Below, in pieces: positions 1-9,153 of a DNA stretch of 64,000 nt. Every line of letters starts with the position of its first letter. Position 1 is the stretch's first letter. The notes beneath the pieces are model-generated. The model saw only the letters and a list, made by a program, of their open reading frames with translations. It made no database searches and was not told the origin of the DNA. This DNA is from Pacificibacter marinus (lineage in GTDB: Bacteria > Pseudomonadota > Alphaproteobacteria > Rhodobacterales > Rhodobacteraceae): positions 1-64,000 of the forward strand of contig NZ_JAHKPK010000005.1 in assembly GCF_018860665.1 (NCBI RefSeq), given 5' to 3'. The translations under genes and the position numbers were made by a program.

Positions 1-400
1 ATCGGGCGCCATCGTGGACAACGCAATGCTAGCCCAACCCCATCCCCCTCGGCACCGCAGTAAGTGGAAATACTCCCTTTCCCAATAATCGGAAATCAAC
101 TCCAGATCGCAGAGATGAGGGATAATTCGATCGCGCCAGACACATTAACTTGCGCCAACGGAGCTGCGGTGTCTGACATTTCGGAAAAAGGGTTGTTCTA
201 AACTCACTATAGATAAAATTAGCTTTGCATGCTCAGGTGTTGTTAACTTGCAAGTCTGCATCACGCGTCAACGATCAGTGTTGATGGGTCCATTTGTAAG
301 CGGGGGCAATAGGTCTGGGAGGGCATAATGCGACATTTATATAAGGGCTTGGCCTGTGTGCTATCGGCGTCTCTCTATGGTTTGGGGAGGGCGAGACACT
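1..400. other. Leader region without a clear gene
   Basis: No convincing gene is seen before the transporter start at 401. A short frame open from the left edge (about 2-88, ending in TAA) could be the tail of a gene starting outside the window, but at 28 residues it cannot be identified. The region upstream of tctB should hold the promoter of the transporter operon; I see no unambiguous promoter or operator in it. Confidence 0.4.
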
Positions 401-937
401 ATGTCTGAGGAGTTCGAAGTCGCATCCGACGCACAAGTCGCAGAAACGTATTCCGTTAATTTCAATGTGGTCTGCGGGATAGGGGTTATCATTGCAGGTA
501 TCCTCATCTGGGTTATTGCGCCATATCAAGTCGAAAAAGCACTGGTCCTTTTTGGCGATCCCTCGACGGGTTTAGATCCGCATTTATTTCCACGCATTGT
601 CGGCATGGCCTTCTTCTGCCTTGGACTTTGGTATTTGGTCAAAGCAGGTTTCATGACCGAGAAGAACCTGTTCAGGGAACTTGACCGCGAAGCTTACATA
701 AACACCTCTGTCTCGCTGGCCGCTTTTGCCGCATTTGCTGCCCTCATGACGGTTCTTGGATTTGTCGTCTCATCGGCCCTGCTGGTTTTTGGTTTAAGCA
801 CATTTTACGGCAACCGAACCTACTGGCTTGGCCTGCTCGTTGCCTTAGCGGTGCCGCTTGCGATCTTTAATCTATTCACACGGGTCATGCAGGTCTTTTT
901 GCCGGCATTCCCGCTTGCGGACATGGGCTGGTTTTAA
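401..937 (+). CDS. tctB: Tripartite tricarboxylate transporter, small membrane subunit TctB
   Basis: This is the small integral membrane subunit of a TTT-family secondary transporter that works with TctA and the periplasmic protein TctC to import carboxylates using an ion gradient. The 178-residue product has about four hydrophobic segments (near residues 20-40, 60-80, 105-130 and 140-160) and the DPHLFPRIVG stretch typical of TctB proteins. I place the start at ATG 401 because GGGGAGG (384-390) sits at ribosome-binding distance. In-frame starts at 356 and 377 would lengthen the protein but lack such a site. It is followed after 36 bases by tctA. The substrate cannot be read from this subunit. 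Confidence 0.85.
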   Translation: MSEEFEVASDAQVAETYSVNFNVVCGIGVIIAGILIWVIAPYQVEKALVLFGDPSTGLDPHLFPRIVGMAFFCLGLWYLVKAGFMTEKNLFRELDREAYINTSVSLAAFAAFAALMTVLGFVVSSALLVFGLSTFYGNRTYWLGLLVALAVPLAIFNLFTRVMQVFLPAFPLADMGWF

Positions 938-973
938 TGCATATCGCAATGACATCTCCAAGGAGTACTTAGA

Positions 974-2518
974 ATGGGGCTATGGGACAGTTATCTGGCA
1001 AGTTTTCCATTATTATTGCAGCTCGAAACATTTGCATGGATCGCCACTGGATTGTTTCTAGGGGTTTTTGTAGGGGCTATGCCGGGTCTTACGACAACCA
1101 TGGCAATGGCTATCTTGTTGCCGATTGCCTTTTTCAGCGAACCGTTGATCGGGGTTCCGTTCCTTATGGGCGTGTATAAGGGGGGCATTTTCGGCGGAAG
1201 TATTCCTGCCATTCTGGTGTCCATTCCGGGAACGGGCGCTGCGGCTGCAACTGTGTTTGATGGTCCCGCGCTCACGCGCAAAGGTCAATCGCGCAAAGCG
1301 CTGGATATTGCGTTGGTTGCCTCCGTCATCGGGGACACATCCAGCGACATCATTACGATCATTGCTATCGGTGTCTTTGCGATGATCGCGGCACAGATTG
1401 GGCCACCGGAATTGGCTGCTGTTATATTGCTGAGCTTGATCGTCATCGCCGCGACCAGTAACGGTCTTTTTGTCAAAGCCATGGTCATGCTGGTTCTCGG
1501 ACTATTCCTCGGGATGATTGGTCAAGACCCTATCGGTGCGCTATCGCGATTCACGTTTGATGTGTTCGAGTTGCGTTCGGGTATCCCGCTGTTGCCAATG
1601 TTGATCGGCTTGTTTGCACTTCCAGAAGTCATGATTGCAGCTGAAAAACGTGCGAGTGACTATGTTAAGAGCTCCTTGAATCTGGGCAAAGAGGCGCGTC
1701 TGACTTGGGTTGAATTCCGGTCGTGTCTCCGCACGATCATCCGATCCACAGGTATTGGAACAATGATAGGGGCCATTCCGGGGACGGGGCAGGTCGCGGC
1801 GGCGTTTATCGGCTATGCTGCTGCCAAGAATGCATCAAAAGAACCTGAAAAATTTGGTACAGGCCATTTGGAAGGCGTCGCTGCACCTGAGGCCGCGAAC
1901 AACGCAGTGAACGGACCGACACTGGTGCCGCTTTTGACTTTGGGTATTCCAGGGGACAACATCACGGCAATTCTTCTTGGTGCATTCATTGCGCAGGGCA
2001 TTCGCCCAGGGCCGGACTTGATGATAGAACAAGGGCCGATGGTTTATGCCATTCTTAATGCGATGATTATCGCTAACTTGATGTTGCTGGTGATTGGGTA
2101 TTTCACAATCCCGCTGTTTGCACGGGTCGTCACGATCCGCAAATCCCTACTTTTACCGCTGACTGTGACGCTCGCGTTCGCGGGAGCCTACGTGTTCCGC
2201 TACGAGCCGACTGATCTTTATTTTCTAGTTGGGTTCGGGCTGTTTGGCTACGCATGTCGCAAACTACATTTTCCGGTCACCCCGATGATTATGGCCTTCA
2301 TCATCGGGCAAGATCTGGAACGCGCTGTTGGTCAATCCATTAGCATCGCTCACGGGGATATTTGGGGGTTCATATTGTTTGAACGTCCAGTTGCGCTGTG
2401 TCTTTTACTCGCCACTCCGCTTCTCGCGTGGTGGATGTGGCGTCGCACCGTCAGCATGCAACGACTGGCGAGCAAAATGCTTACGGAGGAGAAAACACGT
2501 TCATCCCCGAATGCATGA
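974..2518 (+). CDS. tctA: Tripartite tricarboxylate transporter, large membrane subunit TctA
   Basis: This is the large permease subunit (514 residues, about 11-12 membrane segments) of the TTT importer. Family hallmarks are visible: G.MPGLTTTMAMAILLP near residues 35-50, GVYKGGIFGGSIPAIL near 70-85, the second half-motif GAIPGTGQVAAAF near 260, and LGIPGDNITAILLGA near 325. These paired glycine/proline-rich motifs reflect the internal duplication of TctA. AGGAG just upstream of ATG 974 supports the start. It sits between tctB and tctC in one operon. Related systems carry citrate, tartrate, terephthalate, glutamate and other acids, so the substrate is open. Confidence 0.93.
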   Translation: MGLWDSYLASFPLLLQLETFAWIATGLFLGVFVGAMPGLTTTMAMAILLPIAFFSEPLIGVPFLMGVYKGGIFGGSIPAILVSIPGTGAAAATVFDGPALTRKGQSRKALDIALVASVIGDTSSDIITIIAIGVFAMIAAQIGPPELAAVILLSLIVIAATSNGLFVKAMVMLVLGLFLGMIGQDPIGALSRFTFDVFELRSGIPLLPMLIGLFALPEVMIAAEKRASDYVKSSLNLGKEARLTWVEFRSCLRTIIRSTGIGTMIGAIPGTGQVAAAFIGYAAAKNASKEPEKFGTGHLEGVAAPEAANNAVNGPTLVPLLTLGIPGDNITAILLGAFIAQGIRPGPDLMIEQGPMVYAILNAMIIANLMLLVIGYFTIPLFARVVTIRKSLLLPLTVTLAFAGAYVFRYEPTDLYFLVGFGLFGYACRKLHFPVTPMIMAFIIGQDLERAVGQSISIAHGDIWGFILFERPVALCLLLATPLLAWWMWRRTVSMQRLASKMLTEEKTRSSPNA

Positions 2519-2564
2519 TCCCAAATTCGAAATGACCGCAACCTAACTGGAGAGGAGAAAAGAC

Positions 2565-3527
2565 ATGATACGCACTATTTTCAAACACGTGGCTGTAGGT
2601 TTTCTTGCTGCAACGATGGGCGTTTCAACGGCTCAGGCGCAGGACTTCCCTGAAAAGGCGATCACACTTATCATTCCGTTTGGAGCTGGTGGATCCCATG
2701 ATGTAAATTCACGGGTGGTTACCAGCCTGATTTCAGAATATCTCGGGCAGCCCATGATTGTAAAACTAATGCCCGGAGCTAGTGGCCAGACCGCGACGGC
2801 GGAAGCGGCGAATGCGCGACCTGATGGCTATACGTTGTTGTTTACGCACAATATTTATGACCAGTTGCAAAAATATACAACAAAGTTGCCCTATGATCCG
2901 CTGGAGGATTTCGTCACGGTCGCGCAGTTGAACACCGTCGCGACATGTATCGTTGCGAACTCAGATGGGGATTTCAAAACCTTTGATGATTTGGTCGAAT
3001 TTGCGCAGGACAATCCAGGTGAGATTGAATGGGCGCACAGTGGCCAGTGGGGCTCGGGAATGATCCATGCTGCCGAAATCATGTCGCGCTATGATGTTCG
3101 ATTTAACCTGACTCCCTATCCCGGTGGCGGGCCTGCGTTGCAGGCTGTTCTGGCCGGCGATGCGGATTTTACCACGGTCTCGCCCAGCGTGATTCAGGGG
3201 CTGGGTAACCGTATCGTAACGCTGGCCTGTGGTGAAGAAAGTGATGCGATCGCGGATGACATTCCTATCTATGGGACTGATCTACCTTTGCTTGAAGGGG
3301 TAGGCGTCATGCACCGTATCGTCATGGCTCCAAGCGATATAGCCGAGGATCGTCTCGCTCTTTTGCGTCAGGCATTTGTGGACCTGCAAGAAAACGACAC
3401 TTTCAAATCCTTGATGTCAAGAATTGGTGAGACAGAAAGCTTTGTGGATGGAGCTACTTACGAGTCTCGCCGAGCCGAACAATCGCAAACTTTTAAAGAG
3501 TTAGTCATTAAGCTCACCCAAAACTAA
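2565..3527 (+). CDS. tctC: Tripartite tricarboxylate transporter substrate-binding protein TctC (Bug family)
   Basis: This is the periplasmic solute-binding subunit of the TTT transporter. The 320-residue product starts with a Sec signal peptide (hydrophobic core residues 9-22, likely cleavage after AQA near 26). The mature part begins with the Bug-family pattern FPEKAITLIIPFGAGGSHD and continues with GQPMIVKLMPGASGQTATAEAANARPDGYTLL-like motifs characteristic of the family. A strong GGAGAGGAG ribosome site precedes ATG 2565. The gene order B-A-C differs from the usual C-B-A, but the three genes still form one unit. A hairpin lies 26 bases after the stop. The ligand is most likely a small carboxylate. 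Confidence 0.9.
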   Translation: MIRTIFKHVAVGFLAATMGVSTAQAQDFPEKAITLIIPFGAGGSHDVNSRVVTSLISEYLGQPMIVKLMPGASGQTATAEAANARPDGYTLLFTHNIYDQLQKYTTKLPYDPLEDFVTVAQLNTVATCIVANSDGDFKTFDDLVEFAQDNPGEIEWAHSGQWGSGMIHAAEIMSRYDVRFNLTPYPGGGPALQAVLAGDADFTTVSPSVIQGLGNRIVTLACGEESDAIADDIPIYGTDLPLLEGVGVMHRIVMAPSDIAEDRLALLRQAFVDLQENDTFKSLMSRIGETESFVDGATYESRRAEQSQTFKELVIKLTQN

Positions 3528-3552
3528 ACGGGTAACCTTTAGTAATCGAGTT

Positions 3553-3572
3553 AGGGGCACTTTGGTGCCCCT
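3553..3572 (+). terminator. Hairpin after tctC, terminator-like
   Basis: AGGGGCAC and GTGCCCCT form a perfect 8-bp stem with a four-base loop 26 bases after the tctC stop. No T-run follows, so it may act only as an RNA 3' end stabiliser or need Rho. Confidence 0.5.
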
Positions 3573-3616
3573 ATAACGCCAAAGACCCACGTTAAACAGT
3601 AGGGGCTTTGCCCATT

Positions 3617-4813
3617 ATGAATTCAGATCGCACGTCCAAGAACCGTTGGGTTGTTTTGGCAGCAGCAATGTTTGTGCAGGCTTGCTTTTCCGTCCTGCAG
3701 CAGGGGTTTCCAGCGTTGGGACCCGTGCTTCTCATAACTTTCGACCTCTCCCTCGCTGAATTGGGTTTTCTACTTGCTTCAGTGTCATGGGGCGTTGTCC
3801 TGACGATCTATATATGGGGAACACTGGCGGACAGCTTTGGTGAGAAAGCGGTAGTCGTGGTCGGTCTTGGCGGGGCTTCTATGGCGTTGCTTCTTGCATC
3901 CTTCCAAGCGAGTCCACTTGGCCTAGGCCTAGCTTTGATCGCCTCAGGGGCATTGGGCTGCGCGGCGGTTGTATCATCGGGGCGGGCTGTTTCTGTCAGG
4001 TTTGCAGGTGCGGAACTGGGTTTTGCAATGGGGCTGCGTCAGGTCGCGATTCCGGCAGGAGCGGTGATTGCTGCATTGATGGTGCCGCTCATCGTTTGGC
4101 AATTCGATTTGAGGGGTGTTTTCATCAGCCTTTCCATATTCGCGGGCGTCGGTGCAATCGTAGGCTTCACCAATTTCTCGCCCCGTTTGCCTCTCAACTA
4201 TGAAAATAAAAGGGCTCGAACAGATCGTCCTCCCTATACAGACTCAAGCGTCTTGAAGTTGGCGTTCGCGTCAGGCCTGCTTCAGTGGGCTCAGGTTTCT
4301 TTAAACGCGTTTATAACTGTCATGCTGGTTGAAACCCAGAATGTGGGAGTCGGTGCTGCTGCTGCCATTTTTGCCATTATCCATATTCTATGTGGCGTTA
4401 TGCGAATTCTGCTGGGTTGGTGGAGTGACCGATCCGAGTCCAGTCTACCGGACTTAGTTCGGTGTGCGGTTGCAGTAACGGTTTCGATTCTTGCTGCATC
4501 GGTGTTTGTAGGCATACAAGGCCCAATATCTATTGGAGTTTTGGTTTTAACCACGGTGTTATCACTCAGCTGGAATGGATTGGCTGTAACGGCTCTAGTC
4601 GGTCTTGTTGGGCAATCCCGTGTCGGGTCCGCTATGGGACTACACGCTACGATGATGCGTTTATGCTCACTGCCAACAGCGGTTCTATTCGGGTGGGCCG
4701 TATTAAATTTGGATTGGTCACAATCGTTGCTAATCCTGTCGATCTTTCCTGCTGGAGGCGCTGCGATATTGTGGTCATTACATCGACAATCTCGAGACAC
4801 TGGCAGGGCGTAG
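3617..4813 (+). CDS. Major facilitator superfamily transporter
   Basis: The product (about 398 residues) is a 12-segment inner-membrane permease of the MFS type. After the first two membrane helices it shows a degraded MFS motif A around GTLADSFGEKAVVVVG, and the second half carries LLGWWSDR, the equivalent loop after helix 8. A TTG at 3608 is in frame, but the AGGGGC site at 3601-3606 is better spaced for ATG 3617. It is on the same strand 89 bases after tctC, with a hairpin between, so cotranscription is possible but not certain. Substrate unknown; such proteins near TTT systems often move organic acids, which is context only. Confidence 0.85.
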   Translation: MNSDRTSKNRWVVLAAAMFVQACFSVLQQGFPALGPVLLITFDLSLAELGFLLASVSWGVVLTIYIWGTLADSFGEKAVVVVGLGGASMALLLASFQASPLGLGLALIASGALGCAAVVSSGRAVSVRFAGAELGFAMGLRQVAIPAGAVIAALMVPLIVWQFDLRGVFISLSIFAGVGAIVGFTNFSPRLPLNYENKRARTDRPPYTDSSVLKLAFASGLLQWAQVSLNAFITVMLVETQNVGVGAAAAIFAIIHILCGVMRILLGWWSDRSESSLPDLVRCAVAVTVSILAASVFVGIQGPISIGVLVLTTVLSLSWNGLAVTALVGLVGQSRVGSAMGLHATMMRLCSLPTAVLFGWAVLNLDWSQSLLILSIFPAGGAAILWSLHRQSRDTGRA

Positions 4814-5327
4814 AAAATGACCTGATTGAGCTGGTTGAGGTCTCCGCCAACTAATCGCCTGAACCTGTTCAGAACATAGATGAATTTTTGATACCGATGC
4901 TTCGTTCGTCTTGTGGAATGAATGTCTGCACCATTTTTTACCTTCAACGCGGTGTTTAACACCGGATGGTGCGCGCGTGATCGTGTTGAAAAAAGCTCTC
5001 GATCGGCTAAGGGCTTCTAAGCCCAATCCTGACTATCACTCTCGTTCGTCATACAAAATTTTCATATGTTGTGATTTTTTGGCACCATTTGCGTGCAATT
5101 GGAAATTGCAAGTCACAGGGTATTTCGCATGGGCGCCCCTTTAATCTTACTGTTTTTATTGGTTTTTAAGGAGATGGTTTGCCCTCATGGCACTGAAGGC
5201 GAATGAATATGAAAAATGTTATATATTTCAATCTAATATATACCCGACAAAAATACTTGAGAATCTGTAACCTACTGCCTAATTCGTGAACATCATTCGA
5301 AGAAACGGCAATTAAAAGGAAAGTTTC
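4814..5327. other. Intergenic region upstream of the TonB-dependent receptor
   Basis: I see no gene in this 514-base gap. It holds a small hairpin CGGTGT-TTA-ACACCG at 4950-4964 and an AT-rich inverted repeat at 5220-5242. It should carry the promoter for the receptor gene starting at 5328. Confidence 0.5.
5220..5242. promoter_or_regulatory. AT-rich inverted repeat, possible iron-responsive operator
   Basis: TATATAT (5220-5226) and ATATATA (5236-5242) are 7-base inverted arms around a 9-base centre, about 86 bases before the receptor start. Siderophore receptors are normally iron-repressed, so an operator here is plausible. The arms are low complexity and I cannot match them to a defined Fur, RirA or Irr box. 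Confidence 0.22.
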
Positions 5328-7304
5328 ATGAAAGTATCGCGTTTTATGGCGTTGTGCGGCGTGTCTTATGCCGCATTTGCGGCTGCGGGCTTTGCGCAAG
5401 AAATATATGAATTGGACCCGATCAACATCTCATTGATTGAGGCGGGTCAAGAAAACATCGAAGCCACTGGCGGCGCTGTAATTTCCGAAGAAGATATCCA
5501 AGCGATCCAACCCCAAAACCTGTCTGAACTGTTCTCTCGTGAATCAGGCGTGACAGTATCGGGAGGCGCAGGCCCATCAAAACGAGTCTATGTGTTTGGC
5601 ATGGAGCAATCCAATCTTGCTGTGACTGTAGATGGCGTCCCACAGGGGGTCACCAGCTGGCACCACACAGGGTCGAACGTTGTCGACACAGCATTTTTGA
5701 AATCCGTTGAGGTCGAGGCGGGCATTTCCACCGCCGATGCCGGTTTCGGGGCCGCTGCGGGTTCGTTGCGTTACGAAACTGTATCAGCGGGCGATCTGCT
5801 TGAATATGGCGACAATTTCGGCGGTCGTGCCTCGTTGGGCTATAGCGACAATGGCAATACATTGACCAGCTCATTGGCCGCCTTTGGCGACACGGGGAAC
5901 TTTGACTATCTGGTCGTGCTGAGCAATCAAACCGGTGATGATTACACCGATGGATCAGGCACTGAGGTCACAGGGTCCGAAGCGGCAGCGCAAGGTCTCA
6001 TGACCAAGTTGGGGTATGAATGGGCAGAGCATCGGGTCGAGCTGTCTTACGAGCACAGCGAAGATTCAGCTGATCGTGTTATCAAAATGAACATGGACTT
6101 GAACCATGATGACACAGTGTACCCACTCGATATCACGAACGACATCGTGAGCCTGAGATACACAACAACTGCGCCAACTGATGTCTGGAACCCAGAAATT
6201 CTGCTTTATTATTCCGAAAATAACTACTGGCGTCCGAACTATGTTGTGGATGGGCGCAACGGCGATATGGAGTTGGACAACGGCGCGATCGGCGGCAAGA
6301 TCGAAAACACTTTTACCGTACAGAGCGGATCGATCGTCACAGGTGTGGATTTTGCCTACCAAGACTACAGCGTCGATAACTACGGCGATGTCACTGGCAC
6401 ACCAGAGATTCAGAACCTCGACACGATGCAGGTTGGCGCTTATGTGCAAGGGCGTTTCGAGTTCGACAACGGGATTGACCTGTCAACAGGCCTGCGCGCA
6501 GACCACATGATTTTCAACGACATGGATGGCCAGCGTTTCGAAGACAGCGGTATAAGTGCAAATCTCACAGCATCTTATGAATTCGCACCCGGCTTTGAAG
6601 TGTTCGCAGGCGCCTCTCAGACATGGGTTGGTTATGATATTGGTGAATATGGCTTGATGCACGCGCGGGATTACGATTTTGCGTCCGATTATGCAGGCGC
6701 CAGCTCGACCAATTACAAAATCGGTGTGAACGGTTCTCGCGGTGCTTTCACTGGGGGTCTTACCTATTTCGACATCAAGGTCGAAGACTACGCCAATTAT
6801 GATTGGACTGTGGATGAGATCAACAACGGTGGAGAGGTGCGTTCCAAGGGTATGACGCTGAATCTTGCCTATAACTATGCAAACGGGCGCATTGGCGGAT
6901 CTTACACCAAAGCAGATGTGTCAGAGAACGGTGATGCTGTGCTGCCAGCCGGCGGAAGCATCGTGCCCGTAAGTGATCTTGCAACGCTTTACGTTGATCA
7001 CAACATCTCTGATCAACTGAAGGTCGGAGGAACCGTTGCATGGGCGGGTACACTCGACAGCGACTTGATGTCTGCAAGCAATTTCTATGCACATGACAGC
7101 TATACGGTCGTTAATGCATATGCCGAGTATAAGCCGCAGCAAGTGGATGGCTTAACGTTACGCCTTGGTGTCGATAACCTGTTCGATGAATATTACTATG
7201 AGCGTTCGTCATATGTGTACACTGAGATCAGTGATACGCGCATCGTATACCCCCAATACGCTGAGGGCCGCGCAATCAGTCTGACAGCCACTGTTGACTT
7301 TTAA
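5328..7304 (+). CDS. TonB-dependent outer-membrane receptor, probably for a ferric siderophore
   Basis: This 658-residue protein is a gated beta-barrel that takes up a large iron complex through the outer membrane using TonB energy. A Sec signal peptide (residues 1-23, ending near FAQ) is followed by a TonB-box-like stretch around DPINIS, then a plug domain (about 50-150) with VYVFGMEQSNLAVTVDGVP and SVEVEAG motifs, and a 22-strand-type barrel of alternating residues ending in the barrel-terminal phenylalanine (SLTATVDF). AAAGGAAAG precedes ATG 5328. A strong terminator follows. The facing operon encodes TonB-ExbB-ExbD and a siderophore-type ABC importer, which favours a siderophore over haem or cobalamin. 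No haem-receptor motif was recognised. Confidence 0.9.
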   Translation: MKVSRFMALCGVSYAAFAAAGFAQEIYELDPINISLIEAGQENIEATGGAVISEEDIQAIQPQNLSELFSRESGVTVSGGAGPSKRVYVFGMEQSNLAVTVDGVPQGVTSWHHTGSNVVDTAFLKSVEVEAGISTADAGFGAAAGSLRYETVSAGDLLEYGDNFGGRASLGYSDNGNTLTSSLAAFGDTGNFDYLVVLSNQTGDDYTDGSGTEVTGSEAAAQGLMTKLGYEWAEHRVELSYEHSEDSADRVIKMNMDLNHDDTVYPLDITNDIVSLRYTTTAPTDVWNPEILLYYSENNYWRPNYVVDGRNGDMELDNGAIGGKIENTFTVQSGSIVTGVDFAYQDYSVDNYGDVTGTPEIQNLDTMQVGAYVQGRFEFDNGIDLSTGLRADHMIFNDMDGQRFEDSGISANLTASYEFAPGFEVFAGASQTWVGYDIGEYGLMHARDYDFASDYAGASSTNYKIGVNGSRGAFTGGLTYFDIKVEDYANYDWTVDEINNGGEVRSKGMTLNLAYNYANGRIGGSYTKADVSENGDAVLPAGGSIVPVSDLATLYVDHNISDQLKVGGTVAWAGTLDSDLMSASNFYAHDSYTVVNAYAEYKPQQVDGLTLRLGVDNLFDEYYYERSSYVYTEISDTRIVYPQYAEGRAISLTATVDF

Positions 7305-7374
7305 GGTCGCCTTATATGGTTCAAAAATCGCTTTGGGGGCCTTTGTCCCTAAAGCATATCTCGTGGAACACCTT

Positions 7375-7402
7375 GGGAGGCCTTATGGCCTCCCCTTTTT
7401 TT
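7375..7402 (+). terminator. Rho-independent terminator of the receptor gene
   Basis: GGGAGGCC and GGCCTCCC form an 8-bp stem with loop TTAT, followed by C and seven Ts (7396-7402). It ends the receptor transcript 70 bases after its stop and separates it from the converging tonB gene. Confidence 0.9.
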
Positions 7403-7454
7403 GGGTGACACAAATAATGCTGCGTTTGCAGTGCACCCAATCGGGACGCGCGTC

Positions 7455-8354
7455 TTAGCGCGAGAACCTCATGGGCAGGCTGAAACTGTATTGTGAATCC
7501 GTGAGACCTTTTGGTGCCGCTTTAAACTTTCGCGCTACATTCACCGCGTTGATGGCCGCCTGATCCAATGCAGCATTGCCTGAAGATTTCGCCAGAGATA
7601 CACCCAACAGTTGACCGGATCTGCTGACCGTCAAGCGTACTGTGACGGTGCCGGATGCCCCGCGTGCGGCGTTCGGATAGGTTTTTCGACGTTCGATGCG
7701 GGTACGGATGCCTGCACCCCAACTGGCGCGCAGATCGTTCAAAGTGGCTTTTGATAATGTCGCAGCCTCTGATGTGCCGTTTGATCCTGCCTGTGCTCCA
7801 CCACCTGCACCACTTGCACGTTGGGCGGCACGGGCCGCTGATGCCGGCGCGGCTTTTTTGGCAGGGGTTGCCACTTTGGCTGGCGGTTTCGGCTTTGTTA
7901 CGGCTTTTTCAGGGGGTGCGGGCCGTGGGATCGGCTTGATTCCCGCGAGGGCTTGTTCAATTTCCGGATCGGGTTCTTCCTCTGCCACCACGGGAGGCGG
8001 CGGGAGACTGATATCTGCCTCTGGCAGCGCATCTGCAACGGATGGCAGCGCCATGGGCGCGGCAACTTGCGGCAAACGGGGGGGAGCATCTCGTGCCGCG
8101 TGCAATTCTGGCGCTTGGATGTTTTGAACGGGCTGAGGAGGAGTGACATCTGGTGTCATTTCGATTTCGGGCGGTTTGTCCCATGCCTCAACCATCTCGG
8201 CAATGGAGGCATTTGCTGCCTGCAATGACACCAACCCTTCTCCGCCCGCGCCAGAGGATACCGCGCCCACGGTTGCCGGGCGTAAGGCAAAGGCACCAAG
8301 ATGTAGGCCTGCGGCCATTGCAATGGCCGCGGCAGCCTGTAAGCGAGCGCTCAT
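7455..8354 (-). CDS. tonB: TonB energy-transducing protein
   Basis: TonB carries the energy of the inner-membrane proton gradient, captured by ExbB-ExbD, to outer-membrane receptors. The 299-residue product has an N-terminal membrane anchor (about 7-27), a long proline-rich periplasmic spacer (about 60-190, with PPPPVV, PIPRPAPPEK and KPKPPAK) and a C-terminal TonB domain (about 210-299) with RRKTYPNAA, the G.V.V...V...G pattern and the closing SLPMRFSR. Its start ATGA overlaps the exbD stop by 4 bases, showing translational coupling. It is the last gene of the eight-gene minus-strand iron operon, and its partner is most simply the receptor on the other side of the terminator. Confidence 0.92.
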   Translation of the reverse strand: MSARLQAAAAIAMAAGLHLGAFALRPATVGAVSSGAGGEGLVSLQAANASIAEMVEAWDKPPEIEMTPDVTPPQPVQNIQAPELHAARDAPPRLPQVAAPMALPSVADALPEADISLPPPPVVAEEEPDPEIEQALAGIKPIPRPAPPEKAVTKPKPPAKVATPAKKAAPASAARAAQRASGAGGGAQAGSNGTSEAATLSKATLNDLRASWGAGIRTRIERRKTYPNAARGASGTVTVRLTVSRSGQLLGVSLAKSSGNAALDQAAINAVNVARKFKAAPKGLTDSQYSFSLPMRFSR

Positions 8355-8773
8355 GGCGTACCTCCTGATTGTGCGACCAATTCAATTTGGGCGAAACCCA
8401 ATTTGGAAATCTCCGGCAAAAGCGCTGCGAGTTGTTCCGCAGCCAGGGCGGTATCGGCGCGTAGCGTCAGATGAGGCTTGGCTTCCTCGCAGTCGTTTAG
8501 CTCACAATATGCGGTTTGCTCCGCAGCCAGCCTCTGGAACGCGTCCTCCCCGATCGCATCCCTAAACCCAACGCGGGCATCGGCGGCGATATACAATGTA
8601 AACTCACCCTCCGCTTCGGCCTCGACCTGTGCTGAAGGAGGGGTCACTTCGAACGGCTCAGGGGGCGTCATCTTGGCAGAAATCAGAAAGAAAATAAGCA
8701 ACAAGAACACGACGTTAATCATGGGTAGCAGATTTTCTTCTTTCCGCTTCGGTGTTTTGGTGCTGAAATCCAT
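8351..8773 (-). CDS. exbD: ExbD/TolR family protein (second copy, next to tonB)
   Basis: This is a stator component of the proton-driven TonB motor. The 140-residue protein has a short charged cytoplasmic tail, one membrane helix (about 15-37, LLPMINVVFLLLIFFLI) and a periplasmic domain. ExbD helices normally carry a proton-translocating Asp (LTPMIDVVF); here the matching position reads LLPMINVVF, Asn instead of Asp. The neighbouring copy keeps the Asp. A Cys pair (YCELNDCEE, about 87-93) lies in the periplasmic part. It starts two bases after the other exbD and overlaps tonB by four. The loss of the Asp suggests a structural rather than proton-carrying role. Confidence 0.88.
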   Translation of the reverse strand: MDFSTKTPKRKEENLLPMINVVFLLLIFFLISAKMTPPEPFEVTPPSAQVEAEAEGEFTLYIAADARVGFRDAIGEDAFQRLAAEQTAYCELNDCEEAKPHLTLRADTALAAEQLAALLPEISKLGFAQIELVAQSGGTP

Positions 8774-8775
8774 CT

Positions 8776-9153
8776 CTATTCCACCAATACAAGACGAGAA
8801 AAACCCGCCGCCGTTAGGCCATCCATGACATGGACGAGCGCTTGCAAATCTGCCTCATCGCGGGCGCGTAAAATGATCGCATCCTCGCCGCTCTCTGTGA
8901 GAGTTTGCAGGGTTTCGATCAGTTCATCTTGGTTCATCACGACCCCGTTGAGCCGTACCTCGTCGGCCACCAACTCCACCAATCGCGGCGGGCCGTTATA
9001 GTTTCCGCCCGATCCTGTCACCGTCAGGGGCAGCGCTCGATCTGCGCCAAAGCGTGAGGCCAGCATGAAAAAGACCAAAAGCAAAAAAACAACGTCGATC
9101 ATCGGCGTCAAATTTGGCTTTCGCCGGGGTTTATCTGCGCCGAAACTGATCAT
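8776..9153 (-). CDS. exbD: ExbD/TolR family protein (first copy, next to exbB)
   Basis: This 125-residue ExbD-type protein has the canonical LTPMIDVVFLLLVFFM transmembrane segment near residues 15-33, including the conserved Asp needed for proton use, and a periplasmic domain ending in GFSRLVLVE. It overlaps exbB by four bases (ATGA) and is followed after two bases by a second exbD. Alphaproteobacterial operons with one exbB and two different exbD genes make a mixed stator plausible. It acts in the inner membrane with ExbB to energise TonB. Confidence 0.92.
   Translation of the reverse strand: MISFGADKPRRKPNLTPMIDVVFLLLVFFMLASRFGADRALPLTVTGSGGNYNGPPRLVELVADEVRLNGVVMNQDELIETLQTLTESGEDAIILRARDEADLQALVHVMDGLTAAGFSRLVLVE

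Noticed and set aside
1-88. Possible C-terminal end of a gene cut by the left window edge
   Set aside because: Only 28 codons are visible and two frames are open, so neither can be preferred.
4291-4962. Minus-strand frame of 223 codons overlapping the MFS transporter
   Set aside because: Mostly antisense to the transporter; composition and lack of motifs indicate a shadow.
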